This document shows, piece by piece, positions 49,992 to 58,301 of a DNA stretch of 59,368 nucleotides. The notes under the pieces were generated by a model. The model did no database searches. It saw only the letters and a list, made by a program, of their open reading frames with translations, and was not told the origin of the DNA. Numbering within the stretch: the first letter of the stretch is position 1; each line of letters starts with the position of its first letter. This stretch comes from an uncultured Treponema sp. (GTDB lineage: Bacteria > Spirochaetota > Spirochaetia > Treponematales > Treponemataceae). The translations under genes and the position numbers were made by a program. The DNA lies in contig CAJPOF010000006.1 in NCBI GenBank assembly GCA_905372235.1, positions 1 to 59,368 of the forward strand. Reading direction: 5' to 3'.

Positions 49992-50971
49992 ATGGATTTT
50001 ACCTTTTGTGGGACTTCCCTGGGAAAGTTCGAGCGCAATTTTTTTAGGACTTTGAAAAATCTTTCAGGAATTTCTGCCTTGAACCTACGGTATTTTTTTG
50101 TTCCGGGAAGTTTTACGATAAGCTGTCTTGAATGTAGCATCAATGTCGCATCCGGAAACAATGTGTCCGGTTTTCCGTACAGAACATCGCCAAGGATGGG
50201 GCAACCTATGTACCTCATGTGAACCCTTATCTGATGCGTCCGTCCGGTTTTTATCCTTACCCTGATAAGCGAATACGGTCCGTAACTTGCGATGCAGTGG
50301 TAAATCGTGCGGGAAAATTTTCCTTCGCTTGAAGACGGGTCCGCCTTGAACTTTTCTCTGTTTTTTATGTCACGGAAAATCATTGTTTTTATGTCTCCGC
50401 TTGAAGCAGGCGGCCTTCCCTTCACTATGCAGATGTACTCTTTCTGCAAAAGCCGTTCCTTAAACGCACGTGAAAGATATTCTTCCGTATCTCTGTTTTT
50501 TGCCGTGATTATCACGCCCGACGTGTCCTTGTCGAGCCTATGAACAATGCCCGGTCTGAGGAATCTAAGAGAATCGTTTTCGCCGCCTTCCTTTATCTGA
50601 GCGACCGCACTTCGCCCCCAATGGAAAAGAAGCGCATTCACAAGCGTTCCCGTCCAGTTTGAGTTTGCAGGGTGCGTTACCATTCCTTGCTTTTTGTTGA
50701 CCACCGTAACATTCTCGTCCTCATAAATTATTTTTAGCGGAATGTTTTCAGGCTCGATGTTTTCGGGAATGTTGTCCTCCCAAAATATCTCAAGGACATC
50801 GCCAGCTTTCATTTTGTAGGAAAATTTCGTTTCTTTTCCGTTTACAATCACGGACGTGGACGTCGCCTTGAGTTTTGAGCGGCACATTCCGTCCGGAAGT
50901 TTAGACACGAACACGTCAAGTCTTTCGCCTTCAAAATAGTCATCGGGAACCTGAGCTTTTAAAAGAGGCAT
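49979..50971 (-). CDS. rluD: RluD-like 23S rRNA pseudouridine synthase
   Basis: Makes pseudouridine in large-subunit rRNA. The ATG at 50971 with GAGGAAAATTG ahead gives 330 residues. An N-terminal S4 RNA-binding domain (about residues 15-75) precedes the synthase domain with GIVHRLDKDTSGVI (about 140-153, catalytic Asp) and TGRTHQIRVHM (about 245-255) followed by GCPILGDVLYG. Unlike its downstream neighbour it is intact. The exact uridines modified cannot be read from sequence. Confidence 0.9.
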   Translation of the reverse strand: MPLLKAQVPDDYFEGERLDVFVSKLPDGMCRSKLKATSTSVIVNGKETKFSYKMKAGDVLEIFWEDNIPENIEPENIPLKIIYEDENVTVVNKKQGMVTHPANSNWTGTLVNALLFHWGRSAVAQIKEGGENDSLRFLRPGIVHRLDKDTSGVIITAKNRDTEEYLSRAFKERLLQKEYICIVKGRPPASSGDIKTMIFRDIKNREKFKADPSSSEGKFSRTIYHCIASYGPYSLIRVRIKTGRTHQIRVHMRYIGCPILGDVLYGKPDTLFPDATLMLHSRQLIVKLPGTKKYRRFKAEIPERFFKVLKKLRSNFPREVPQKVKSICRK

Positions 50972-51453
50972 CAATTTTCCTCTGGAACGGGAGGTTCAGG
51001 CGGAGGCAATTTTACCGCATCGGGATCGCTTGTTATCGACTCTATGTTTATGTTTCCTTTCTTTTTTAAGCTGCTTGTCCTGTTGGTAGTCTTTAAAAAA
51101 TGAACAAGAAAATCCGCCACACCTATACCTGCGCATATCCCGAATGACGTAAGGAGAATTGCAAGAGTCTGGTCGTTCGTATACTTTGCGCTTGAAGAAT
51201 CGGCTGCAGCAAATGGACTAAGAGTTGCGTCGAAGCCGTTCATCGCCCAAAATCCCAGAGTTACGTTCAATGTTACAAAAGGCATTGCGCCGAATGTTAT
51301 GATTTCAGCCCTGCGAAGGTCTTTGAGCCAAGGCGCAAATTCTTCGTCAGTGTACGGAACAGGAACGTGACTTATCGATTCTGCCGCAAAAAGCGTAGAT
51401 TTTCCAAACGAAACGGCAAGAATAAAAACGGCAAAGATAAATTTTCTTTTCAT
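50971..51453 (-). CDS. exported/membrane protein of unknown function
   Basis: A 160-residue protein with a signal peptide (about residues 1-23, ending LFAAES), two hydrophobic segments (about 50-70 and 95-117) and a Pro/Glu-rich C-terminus. No domain was recognised. It overlaps rluD (TGATG) and yggS (ATGA), so it is part of the comEC-rsmA-yggS-rluD run. Possibly a small envelope protein restricted to spirochaetes. Confidence 0.65.
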   Translation of the reverse strand: MKRKFIFAVFILAVSFGKSTLFAAESISHVPVPYTDEEFAPWLKDLRRAEIITFGAMPFVTLNVTLGFWAMNGFDATLSPFAAADSSSAKYTNDQTLAILLTSFGICAGIGVADFLVHFLKTTNRTSSLKKKGNINIESITSDPDAVKLPPPEPPVPEEN

Positions 51454-52157
51454 GAGACTTTCCTTTCTCCGAATATCGCAGTTCCGATTCTTACCATGGT
51501 AGCACCTTCCTCGATGGCGATTTTAAAATCCCCCGACATTCCCATAGATATTTCGTTTAGCGGAAGTTCGGGATAATTTTTTCTCATTTCTTCAGAAATT
51601 TTTCTTGCCGTAACAAACGATTTTCTTACAAGGCTTTCGTCGCTTGAAAAAGGCGCCATAGTCATAAAGCCGTACGGAAGTATGTGCGGAAAATCTCCGT
51701 TCCGGCACATCTCAAGCGCTCTGCAAAGTTCGTCCAAATCTTGGAAACCTGACTTTGTATCTTCCGCCGTATGAAGTTCGAACATGACGGAAACTGATTT
51801 TTCAAGCTGCAAGCATTTTTTTTCAATTTCCAAAAGAAGAGAAAGGCTGTCCACGGAATCTATGCAGGTTGCGACTTCAAGGATTTTTTTTACCTTGTTT
51901 TTCTGAAGCCGGCCTATCATATGCAGTTTTGTTTTCGGAAAATCTTTTATTATATCCGGAAATTTTTCAGAAGCTTCCTGAACCCTGTTTTCTCCGAACA
52001 AAAACTGCCCTGAGTTTATTGCAAGAACAATTTCTTCAGCGGAATGGAATTTACTTACCGCCACAAGTTTTACAGAACCTTCCTTACGTCCTGATTTTAT
52101 TTCCGTGTTCCGAATATCTTTTAGCACTTCCGAAAGATTTCGTTTTATATCGTTCAT
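51450..52157 (-). CDS. yggS: YggS-family PLP homeostasis protein
   Basis: Pyridoxal-phosphate-binding protein with the alanine-racemase N-terminal fold; in E. coli it buffers PLP and amino-acid pools rather than acting as an enzyme. The 235-residue length is normal. The PLP lysine lies in KLVAVSKFHS (about residues 26-35), and the C-terminal phosphate-binding part shows ISMGMSGDFKIAIEEGATMVRIG. It overlaps rsmA by four bases. Confidence 0.92.
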   Translation of the reverse strand: MNDIKRNLSEVLKDIRNTEIKSGRKEGSVKLVAVSKFHSAEEIVLAINSGQFLFGENRVQEASEKFPDIIKDFPKTKLHMIGRLQKNKVKKILEVATCIDSVDSLSLLLEIEKKCLQLEKSVSVMFELHTAEDTKSGFQDLDELCRALEMCRNGDFPHILPYGFMTMAPFSSDESLVRKSFVTARKISEEMRKNYPELPLNEISMGMSGDFKIAIEEGATMVRIGTAIFGERKVS

Positions 52158-53032
52158 CCTTTTCGCATTATATCAGCATTTATTACATCGGACAATCGCA
52201 GCATACTGTCGATGGATAAGTCCTCAGCCCTAAGGGTCATGTCAATTTTGGCTGCTGCAAGGGCGGCTTCCGCTTTCTCGGAACTTGAAAGGAAAAGAGA
52301 AAGGTTGTTCCGAAGATTTTTCCTTCTTGACGAGAACAGCGCCCTCTGCATTTTTGAAAAAAGAATTGGATTTTCGCAGTTCGGAAATGAAGTTTTTTTT
52401 GTCATTTTCAAAACCCTCGAAGCGACCTTCGGAACTGGCCAGAAATTTCCGCCAGCAAGTTCCATCACCGTGGAAATATCGTACGACCACTGACACAGCA
52501 CGGACAATGAAGAATAATTTTCGCTTCCGCACTTCGCGGTCATTCTCGCCGCGACCTCTTTTTGAACGGTAAATACCGCTTTTTCAAATCTCACGTTGTT
52601 TTCTATGGTTTCAGCGATAAGAGATGCTGCTATGTTGTACGGAAGATTTCCGAAAAATCGCTCAGGTTCTCCATGACTTTCAAGTTCGCCCTTCCAGGTT
52701 TTAAGAACGTCGCCTTCCACGATTCTTAGCCTTCCCGAATCTATATAGGACGAAAAAAAATTGCGCAGAAGATTTAAGAACCCTTTGTCTATCTCAAATA
52801 CGGTAAGAGTCGCATTTCTTTTCAGAAGCTCGAAAGTCATAGCACCAAGTCCGGGTCCCACCTCCCACACCGTTGTCCCCTCGTCTATCATTAGGGAATC
52901 GGCGATATTTTTTCGAGCGTTCTCGTTCACAAGAAAATTCTGCCCGAATCTTTTATGCATCGCAAGACCATGACTTTCAAGGAAAAGTTTTAGTTCCTGC
53001 GGAGAGTTGTAATTTGGAAGAAGAGTTTTCAT
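52154..53032 (-). CDS. rsmA: 16S rRNA (adenine-N6,N6)-dimethyltransferase
   Basis: Dimethylates two adjacent adenines near the 3' end of 16S rRNA, a late step of 30S assembly, using SAM. The ATG at 53032 with GGAGG ahead gives 292 residues. QNFLVNENARKNIA, VWEVGPGLGAMT (SAM site, about residues 57-68) and the catalytic NLPYNIA (about 127-133) are all present. It overlaps comEC (TGATG). Confidence 0.94.
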   Translation of the reverse strand: MKTLLPNYNSPQELKLFLESHGLAMHKRFGQNFLVNENARKNIADSLMIDEGTTVWEVGPGLGAMTFELLKRNATLTVFEIDKGFLNLLRNFFSSYIDSGRLRIVEGDVLKTWKGELESHGEPERFFGNLPYNIAASLIAETIENNVRFEKAVFTVQKEVAARMTAKCGSENYSSLSVLCQWSYDISTVMELAGGNFWPVPKVASRVLKMTKKTSFPNCENPILFSKMQRALFSSRRKNLRNNLSLFLSSSEKAEAALAAAKIDMTLRAEDLSIDSMLRLSDVINADIMRKG

Positions 53033-54294
53033 CAAAAGCCTCCGATGTTGAACGTCGGGAAACGGGAGAACATCATCACAAAAAATTTCGTTGCATTATA
53101 CAGAAAATTCATGATTGTTGCACCTAGCGGGGCGGCGAACGGAAAAAAGAAACTCAAGAAAAAAATCAAAAGCCCCGCATATATGAAAATGGTTATCAAT
53201 GGAGAAACGAAAATTGTCGCTACGATTCCTATCGGAGAAAAATTCCCGATTGTCCTCAACGCTATGGGAGATGTGAATGTTTGCGCCGCACAACTTGCAC
53301 CAAAACTCGATGCTATGTTAAACGGCAGAATCTTTAATGAAACAAGCGTAAAAAAATCCGAAAAAAGTAATATTCCTGCAAGAGCGCCGTAGGAGAGCAT
53401 GAACGCAAGGCTGAAAATATCTTTAGGGCATACGGAAACATGTAGCAAAAACGAAACGGAAAGGATATCAAGTATTCTTATGTCATTCAGTTTTACTGCG
53501 GCGCAGATTATAAGAATCACGTTGCAGATAAATGCCCTTAAAAGAGACGGAGAAAGACCTGCAAACCACACGAATATCAAAACAGAGACAAACTGAAGGA
53601 CAAGCGAAGTTTTTTCGCTTAGGCGTTTTTTTGAGATTTTCCTTGAAAGCCCTGAAAACAACGAAAGATGCATACCCGAAAGCGCCAATATGTGAGAAAG
53701 ACCTGCAGTTCTGAACGCATTCTGAAGGTCCGTATCCGTATATTCCCTTATTCCTGAAATAAGGGCTAAAAAAAGTCCGCCAGCGTCTTTCCAGTAATAC
53801 ATAAGACGCCTGAATTTTAGCCTTGAAAGACTTCTGATTTTTACAAGAAAAGTGGCAATATTTTTTTCAGTAGCGATATTTCTGGATGTCTCCGCAATAA
53901 AATATTTTCCGGAAAATTTTCCCGACACAAAAAGATTGTTTCCCTTTTCGCACAGAATGGAGTTCTCCTTGGCGGAAGAATAAAGTTTTCCGGGGAAATA
54001 CGCTTCGACAATCTCTTCCTTCAATAAAAGTTTTACACTTCCGCTTGCAGAATATACGCCGCCATTTTTGTCCTGTGCGTAAAAAGGAAAAAAATCTACG
54101 GTATAAAAACCTTTCTGCATATTTTTCACAGGATTGGACGAAATCTTTCCTTCAAGTATTTTTATAGAATCTTTTGTACACAGACACGAAAAAACTTTCC
54201 CGCCTTTTACGGGAAGCAACCTTGAATACACCAGCAGAGCGACAATCGCCGCCGAAAAAACAAACGGAATTCTTTCTGTTCTGAATCTTACCAT
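53032..54294 (-). CDS. ComEC/Rec2 core membrane protein without MBL domain
   Basis: A 420-residue membrane protein with the ComEC competence domain: LISGIREYTDTDLQNAFRTAGLSHILALSGMHLSLF (about residues 178-213) is the hallmark. About eight to nine spans follow. The N-terminal OB-like region is degenerate and there is no C-terminal metallo-beta-lactamase domain, so it is about half the size of B. subtilis ComEC. In DNA uptake ComEC forms the inner-membrane channel. Whether this organism is competent cannot be told. It overlaps the HEAT gene by 7 bases and rsmA by one. Confidence 0.85.
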   Translation of the reverse strand: MVRFRTERIPFVFSAAIVALLVYSRLLPVKGGKVFSCLCTKDSIKILEGKISSNPVKNMQKGFYTVDFFPFYAQDKNGGVYSASGSVKLLLKEEIVEAYFPGKLYSSAKENSILCEKGNNLFVSGKFSGKYFIAETSRNIATEKNIATFLVKIRSLSRLKFRRLMYYWKDAGGLFLALISGIREYTDTDLQNAFRTAGLSHILALSGMHLSLFSGLSRKISKKRLSEKTSLVLQFVSVLIFVWFAGLSPSLLRAFICNVILIICAAVKLNDIRILDILSVSFLLHVSVCPKDIFSLAFMLSYGALAGILLFSDFFTLVSLKILPFNIASSFGASCAAQTFTSPIALRTIGNFSPIGIVATIFVSPLITIFIYAGLLIFFLSFFFPFAAPLGATIMNFLYNATKFFVMMFSRFPTFNIGGF

Positions 54295-55472
54295 CTTAGA
54301 CCCGCAAGCGCGTCGCGAGCCTGTTTGATGACTGTTTCTGAATATGTGTAGTAAGTAACCGAAAGCAATGTGTCAAAAGCATTTTTGTCTCCAATAGCTC
54401 CAAGCGCATTTATCAATGCAAGAACAATGCTTTCCGCAGGCTTTTTCACACCGCTCTGATTTATCGACTTTTCCATGACGGCGTTACATTCGTCAAGATA
54501 GGAACAGAACGGCTGAACGGATTCCAAAGGCGCGATGGAAGGAAGATTTTCTATCACGCCCACGAATTTTTCCTCAGGAAAAATACCTTCCTCGTACTCC
54601 TTTTTTACAGAAGAAAAGAAAGACATGGAAAGTCCGCTCGCTCTTGTCCATTTCAGTTTGGAAAGAACCTCAAACGCTTCGAACTGAAGATTCGTCAAAG
54701 ACTGTCCCTTGGAAATATTGTTCTCGTACATATTTATAGTACGGGACAAAACATTTTCTGATATGTCAGCCAAACTTTTTTTAGGGAATTTCTCATTTTT
54801 CAAAGCGATGTCGAAAATCCGGCGGCAGTCGGAAAGATTTCCCGTCTGGATTATGGACACCGCCTGCGGAACGGAAGATTCCATCAGTTTTCCCACGGAA
54901 ATTTTTATCTCTTCGTTGTAAGAAGCCCACGCCGCCTCTCCGTAAAGCAGATAAAGAATAACGAACGAATCTCTGTTCCCTATGAGTCCGAGCGTGGTTA
55001 TCATGGATTTCAGGAGCGCCTCTTTCTCTCTTTTTACGTTGGCGGATTTTAGATGCTCGTTCAGAAAGTAGGGAAAAGGCGAATCTTTTAGGTTTAAAAG
55101 AGAGACGCAGCCTAAAACCGAAATCTTTACGTTTTCGTCAGGAAACTTTTCGTATATGGAAAAAAGTTTATCCGAAAGCTCTTTTTTCTCCGCCGGAGTG
55201 GATTTTGAGCCTAGGTCGTAGGAAACCGTGCGGATTCCTTCTATCGCAAGAAGATCAAGTTCCCTGCTGTTTCCTAAAATCTCCTTGTTCTGTATGGAAA
55301 AATCCATCGCAAGGGAAGAAAGAACAAGAGCTTCCTTTGAGCCTGCGGAACGTACAGCCTGAATCTTGTCCTGTATGTTTCCGGACACGAATTTTTTCTG
55401 CAACGAAGAACCTTCCGAAAATAAAAACGCGCACGAAAGCGCAAAAACCGTAAAACTCAAAATCTTTTTCAT
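54288..55472 (-). CDS. exported HEAT-like repeat protein
   Basis: A 394-residue protein starting at the ATG at 55472 with TGGAG ahead. A signal peptide (about residues 1-18, ending AFLFSEG) is followed by helical repeats with the HEAT-like pattern, the clearest being the first repeats (about 25-60) and the last (ALINALGAIGDKNAFDTLL near residue 360). Protein-binding in the periplasm is the likely job; no enzyme motif is seen. A second exported HEAT protein is at 5211-5942. It runs directly into comEC. Confidence 0.72.
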   Translation of the reverse strand: MKKILSFTVFALSCAFLFSEGSSLQKKFVSGNIQDKIQAVRSAGSKEALVLSSLAMDFSIQNKEILGNSRELDLLAIEGIRTVSYDLGSKSTPAEKKELSDKLFSIYEKFPDENVKISVLGCVSLLNLKDSPFPYFLNEHLKSANVKREKEALLKSMITTLGLIGNRDSFVILYLLYGEAAWASYNEEIKISVGKLMESSVPQAVSIIQTGNLSDCRRIFDIALKNEKFPKKSLADISENVLSRTINMYENNISKGQSLTNLQFEAFEVLSKLKWTRASGLSMSFFSSVKKEYEEGIFPEEKFVGVIENLPSIAPLESVQPFCSYLDECNAVMEKSINQSGVKKPAESIVLALINALGAIGDKNAFDTLLSVTYYTYSETVIKQARDALAGLRW

Positions 55473-55557
55473 ATTCACTCCATACGTTGAAAAACAACAA
55501 TCCATTAAAAATACGTTCCGCCGCCATTCATTTTTCAGAGCGGCACTTAAAAACATA

Positions 55558-56670
55558 TCAAGATTCCGTATCTTCCGTTTTTTCCTCTTTTTCAGGATTT
55601 TCTTCAGACTCTTCTTCCTTCTCGATTTCTGAAATCGCCTGATACATTTCTTTTTCCCCGGACGGAATAATGTTGTACACATAACTTAATATATGGTTTT
55701 TCATTTCGTCCGCTATCCGGACACACTCAAAATGAAGTCGCGACTGATTTGCTTCTTCGTCGTATTCGACAGTCCTGACCACGCCAATCATTGCCACTGG
55801 ATTCGAGTTCAGATAGAACTGAAGCTTTATGTGAACGTTCGGAACGCCTTTTCCGCCCACCCTTATAAGAGCTCCCCTTTCGGAAATGTCTTCTATCAAA
55901 CATCTGTAGCCGGGATTTTTGTCAGTCCAGTTCAGTTCCGCTTCAAAGTCCCTTACTATGTAAAGTTCTCCGGTTATGTGGCATTTTGCCCTGATTGCGT
56001 TCCTTTTTTGGGTTCTAAGAAGTTTTGAAGTATGCTGAAGATTAAGACATGGCCGACCCATGAAAACACCCGTCGAAATAACCGTAGTGTCGAACACATA
56101 ACGAGCGTCCCTTTCACGCCACAGATACACGTTCACCGTATGCCCAATCCAGTATTTTCCTTCTATCGTGATTACACCGTCCCGTGTAGGAAAAGCGATT
56201 GTCAGGGTGCTGCCGCTGTTTATTATCTCGGAATTAAAAATTCCTTTTCCCGGAAAAATCACCTTTAGTCTCTGCCCTGCGGAAAGAGATATTGTGGAAT
56301 CAAGCGATTTTTTCTTGTCGACATCATTTTCCAGTTTTTTTCTGAAGTCGTACAGTTTGGAAAGAATCAGTTTCATTCGCTCAGAATCAGGGGCATCATT
56401 CGATTCAGAGCGGGTCTTTACTTGGGCCATACATTTTACAAGAATCGGCAACGAATAAAAAAGGGAAATAGGATCATCTATTTCGCACACCTGGGAAACA
56501 TTCCACAGCGTCGCTATGTCACGGATTCTGAAACCCTGGTTCAGACCTTCCACACAAAACGAAACCTTATCTTTGTTCTTCACAAGAAAAAAGGCTACAA
56601 CGCCGGAGACAGAGGCAAACACAAGAAAAATTATGAAAAAATACATATATACAAGAAAAACGCTCTTCAT
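55558..56670 (-). CDS. membrane-anchored PilZ protein, c-di-GMP receptor
   Basis: A 370-residue protein with one N-terminal span (about residues 4-29), a central YcgR-N-like domain (about 130-215) and a C-terminal PilZ domain. PilZ signatures are RTQKRNAIR (RxxxR, about residues 217-225) and EDISERGALIRV (DxSxxG, about 251-262), so cyclic-di-GMP binding should be intact. The tail is Glu-rich. YcgR-type proteins brake flagellar motors, plausible in a spirochaete. A TG-extended -10 TATTAT is next to the ATG at 56670, so translation may begin at the ATG at 56646. Confidence 0.85.
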   Translation of the reverse strand: MKSVFLVYMYFFIIFLVFASVSGVVAFFLVKNKDKVSFCVEGLNQGFRIRDIATLWNVSQVCEIDDPISLFYSLPILVKCMAQVKTRSESNDAPDSERMKLILSKLYDFRKKLENDVDKKKSLDSTISLSAGQRLKVIFPGKGIFNSEIINSGSTLTIAFPTRDGVITIEGKYWIGHTVNVYLWRERDARYVFDTTVISTGVFMGRPCLNLQHTSKLLRTQKRNAIRAKCHITGELYIVRDFEAELNWTDKNPGYRCLIEDISERGALIRVGGKGVPNVHIKLQFYLNSNPVAMIGVVRTVEYDEEANQSRLHFECVRIADEMKNHILSYVYNIIPSGEKEMYQAISEIEKEEESEENPEKEEKTEDTES

Positions 56671-56693
56671 TATAATAGCACAACTATCATCAA

Positions 56694-57383
56694 ATGCAAA
56701 GACAGCGTTATTTTTCTTTCATAGCAGTGTTCATTGCGGCTTTTATTTTTTTGATTGCTCCGCCGCTTTTTTTATCCAGCAATGGAAACGAAAACTTCAC
56801 TGAATGGAAATTTCCGTTCAGCCGGCTTGCTATGTGCCTTGTGAGCGCAGTCCTTTTTTTTGTGTGCCGCAATTATTTTTTCATAGGAAAAAGCAGAAAA
56901 ATCAGTGAATCAAAAAAAATCACGCATATAATGAACTCATCGTATTTTCTTGTGTGCTTCGGATTTTTATGGATGACCTCCGCCGCACTCCAGATATTTG
57001 CAGGTGTTTTCGGAAAAAGTGCGATGCAAAGCGTGGCAAAACCCATAGGTTTGGGTTGGATTTTCTGCGCGCTGAATTTTCTGTTTTCCGCCATAAGCGA
57101 AGAAATCCTTTACAGATTTTTTCTTCCCGATGGACTTAACCTCATATCCGAAGCCGTAAGAAACGCACGCATAAAATCAGTCCTAAGAATTTTTTCTGAT
57201 TTTTTTTCAGCCCTGATTTTCGCCTTTTCCCACAGATATTTGGGATTTTTTTCCGTAGTGAACGCATTTTTTGCTCACGGAATATTAAGGTTTTGCTACA
57301 ATAAAACCGGAAGAATCGAACTGAACTTCATTTTGCATTTTCTGTACAATTTTTTTTCACTCATTGTCATGGTTTTCGCCTGA
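56694..57383 (+). CDS. CPBP-family intramembrane metalloprotease
   Basis: A 229-residue membrane protein of the CAAX/ABI protease family (CPBP). The metal motifs are present: EEILYRFFLP (about residues 145-154), FAFSHRYLGFF (about 178-188) and HFLYNF near the end. About six spans. Related bacterial proteins cleave membrane peptides, or serve as immunity or maturation factors; the target here is unknown. Its last 27 bases overlap the DUF4340 gene from the other strand. Confidence 0.8.
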   Translation: MQRQRYFSFIAVFIAAFIFLIAPPLFLSSNGNENFTEWKFPFSRLAMCLVSAVLFFVCRNYFFIGKSRKISESKKITHIMNSSYFLVCFGFLWMTSAALQIFAGVFGKSAMQSVAKPIGLGWIFCALNFLFSAISEEILYRFFLPDGLNLISEAVRNARIKSVLRIFSDFFSALIFAFSHRYLGFFSVVNAFFAHGILRFCYNKTGRIELNFILHFLYNFFSLIVMVFA

Positions 57384-58301
57384 AAGACCAAGAAGATTAA
57401 GCATAACGCTATACGTCCAGGACGAAAGACGCACGGAATAATTCCATTCATTTGAAGAATAAGAGATTATCATGTTTTCATCGTCGGACTTGTAAAAATC
57501 CATTGAAAGGAAATTCCCTTTTCCGAATTCCACCGAAATTCTCATGTCGGAATTTTTCTGTGAAGGCGATTCGGCGAAAGGCTTAAAAAAAAGGTTTCCG
57601 TGCCTGAGTCGCAAAAGTTTTTCCATGTCTATGTTTTCAGGAAGAATGAGTTTTTCACTGCCTGAATATTTCACTCTAAAAAGCTGTACGTTTTTTTTAT
57701 CGGGGAAGAGATTTTCAGGAAAAACATATGGGTCAAGCCAAAAATTTTCGTCCGCACTCGAAAACTCAAGAAAATCATAATCGCATTTCCAGATATCTTT
57801 TTTCGAAGGAAAGGACACATATCTTTTTTTTCCTGTAAAATCCAGTTTTCCAAGAAGGATGCCGTATGTTTTTATAGACAAGTTACGACCTTTTTCAGAA
57901 AGAACGGAAACGGAAAGATCTGCTATTCCGCCTTCGGCGAATAAAGAAGAATCAAGATCACTCTTGCTGTCTGAAAATTTATACAATCTCATGTCGCCTT
58001 TCAGTTGTTCCAGTGCGTTTTTTGCGGTTTTCTGTTCCACTGGAAAAGTGATTGCTTGGTTTTCGTTTACGTCTTCCGTAACGCTGCATTTCCAAAAACC
58101 GCCCTCGCCTTTTTGATTTTTTTCCATAAAAAAAACTAGGCTTTTTTCGCCCTTCCTTATGGAAAACTCACTTACCACCTCGTTTTTTTTGACAAGACGG
58201 ATTTTCTTTCTTTTTGATTTTCCGGTGAAAAGCGGTGTGTACGAAAACAATAACAAAACGGCAAGAAAAGCGACAAAGATTTCAAGAGCACGGTTTTTCA
58301 T
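57357..58301 (-). CDS. DUF4340-type membrane-anchored protein
   Basis: A 314-residue protein starting at the ATG at 58301, overlapping the GldG-like stop (ATGA); a further ATG at 58319 is possible. One N-terminal span (about residues 6-22) is followed by a beta-rich exported part of the DUF4340 type, found next to GldG-like ABC transporter genes in spirochaetes and Bacteroidetes. It probably works with the transporter. What is moved is unknown. Confidence 0.75.
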   Translation of the reverse strand: MKNRALEIFVAFLAVLLLFSYTPLFTGKSKRKKIRLVKKNEVVSEFSIRKGEKSLVFFMEKNQKGEGGFWKCSVTEDVNENQAITFPVEQKTAKNALEQLKGDMRLYKFSDSKSDLDSSLFAEGGIADLSVSVLSEKGRNLSIKTYGILLGKLDFTGKKRYVSFPSKKDIWKCDYDFLEFSSADENFWLDPYVFPENLFPDKKNVQLFRVKYSGSEKLILPENIDMEKLLRLRHGNLFFKPFAESPSQKNSDMRISVEFGKGNFLSMDFYKSDDENMIISYSSNEWNYSVRLSSWTYSVMLNLLGLSGENHDNE

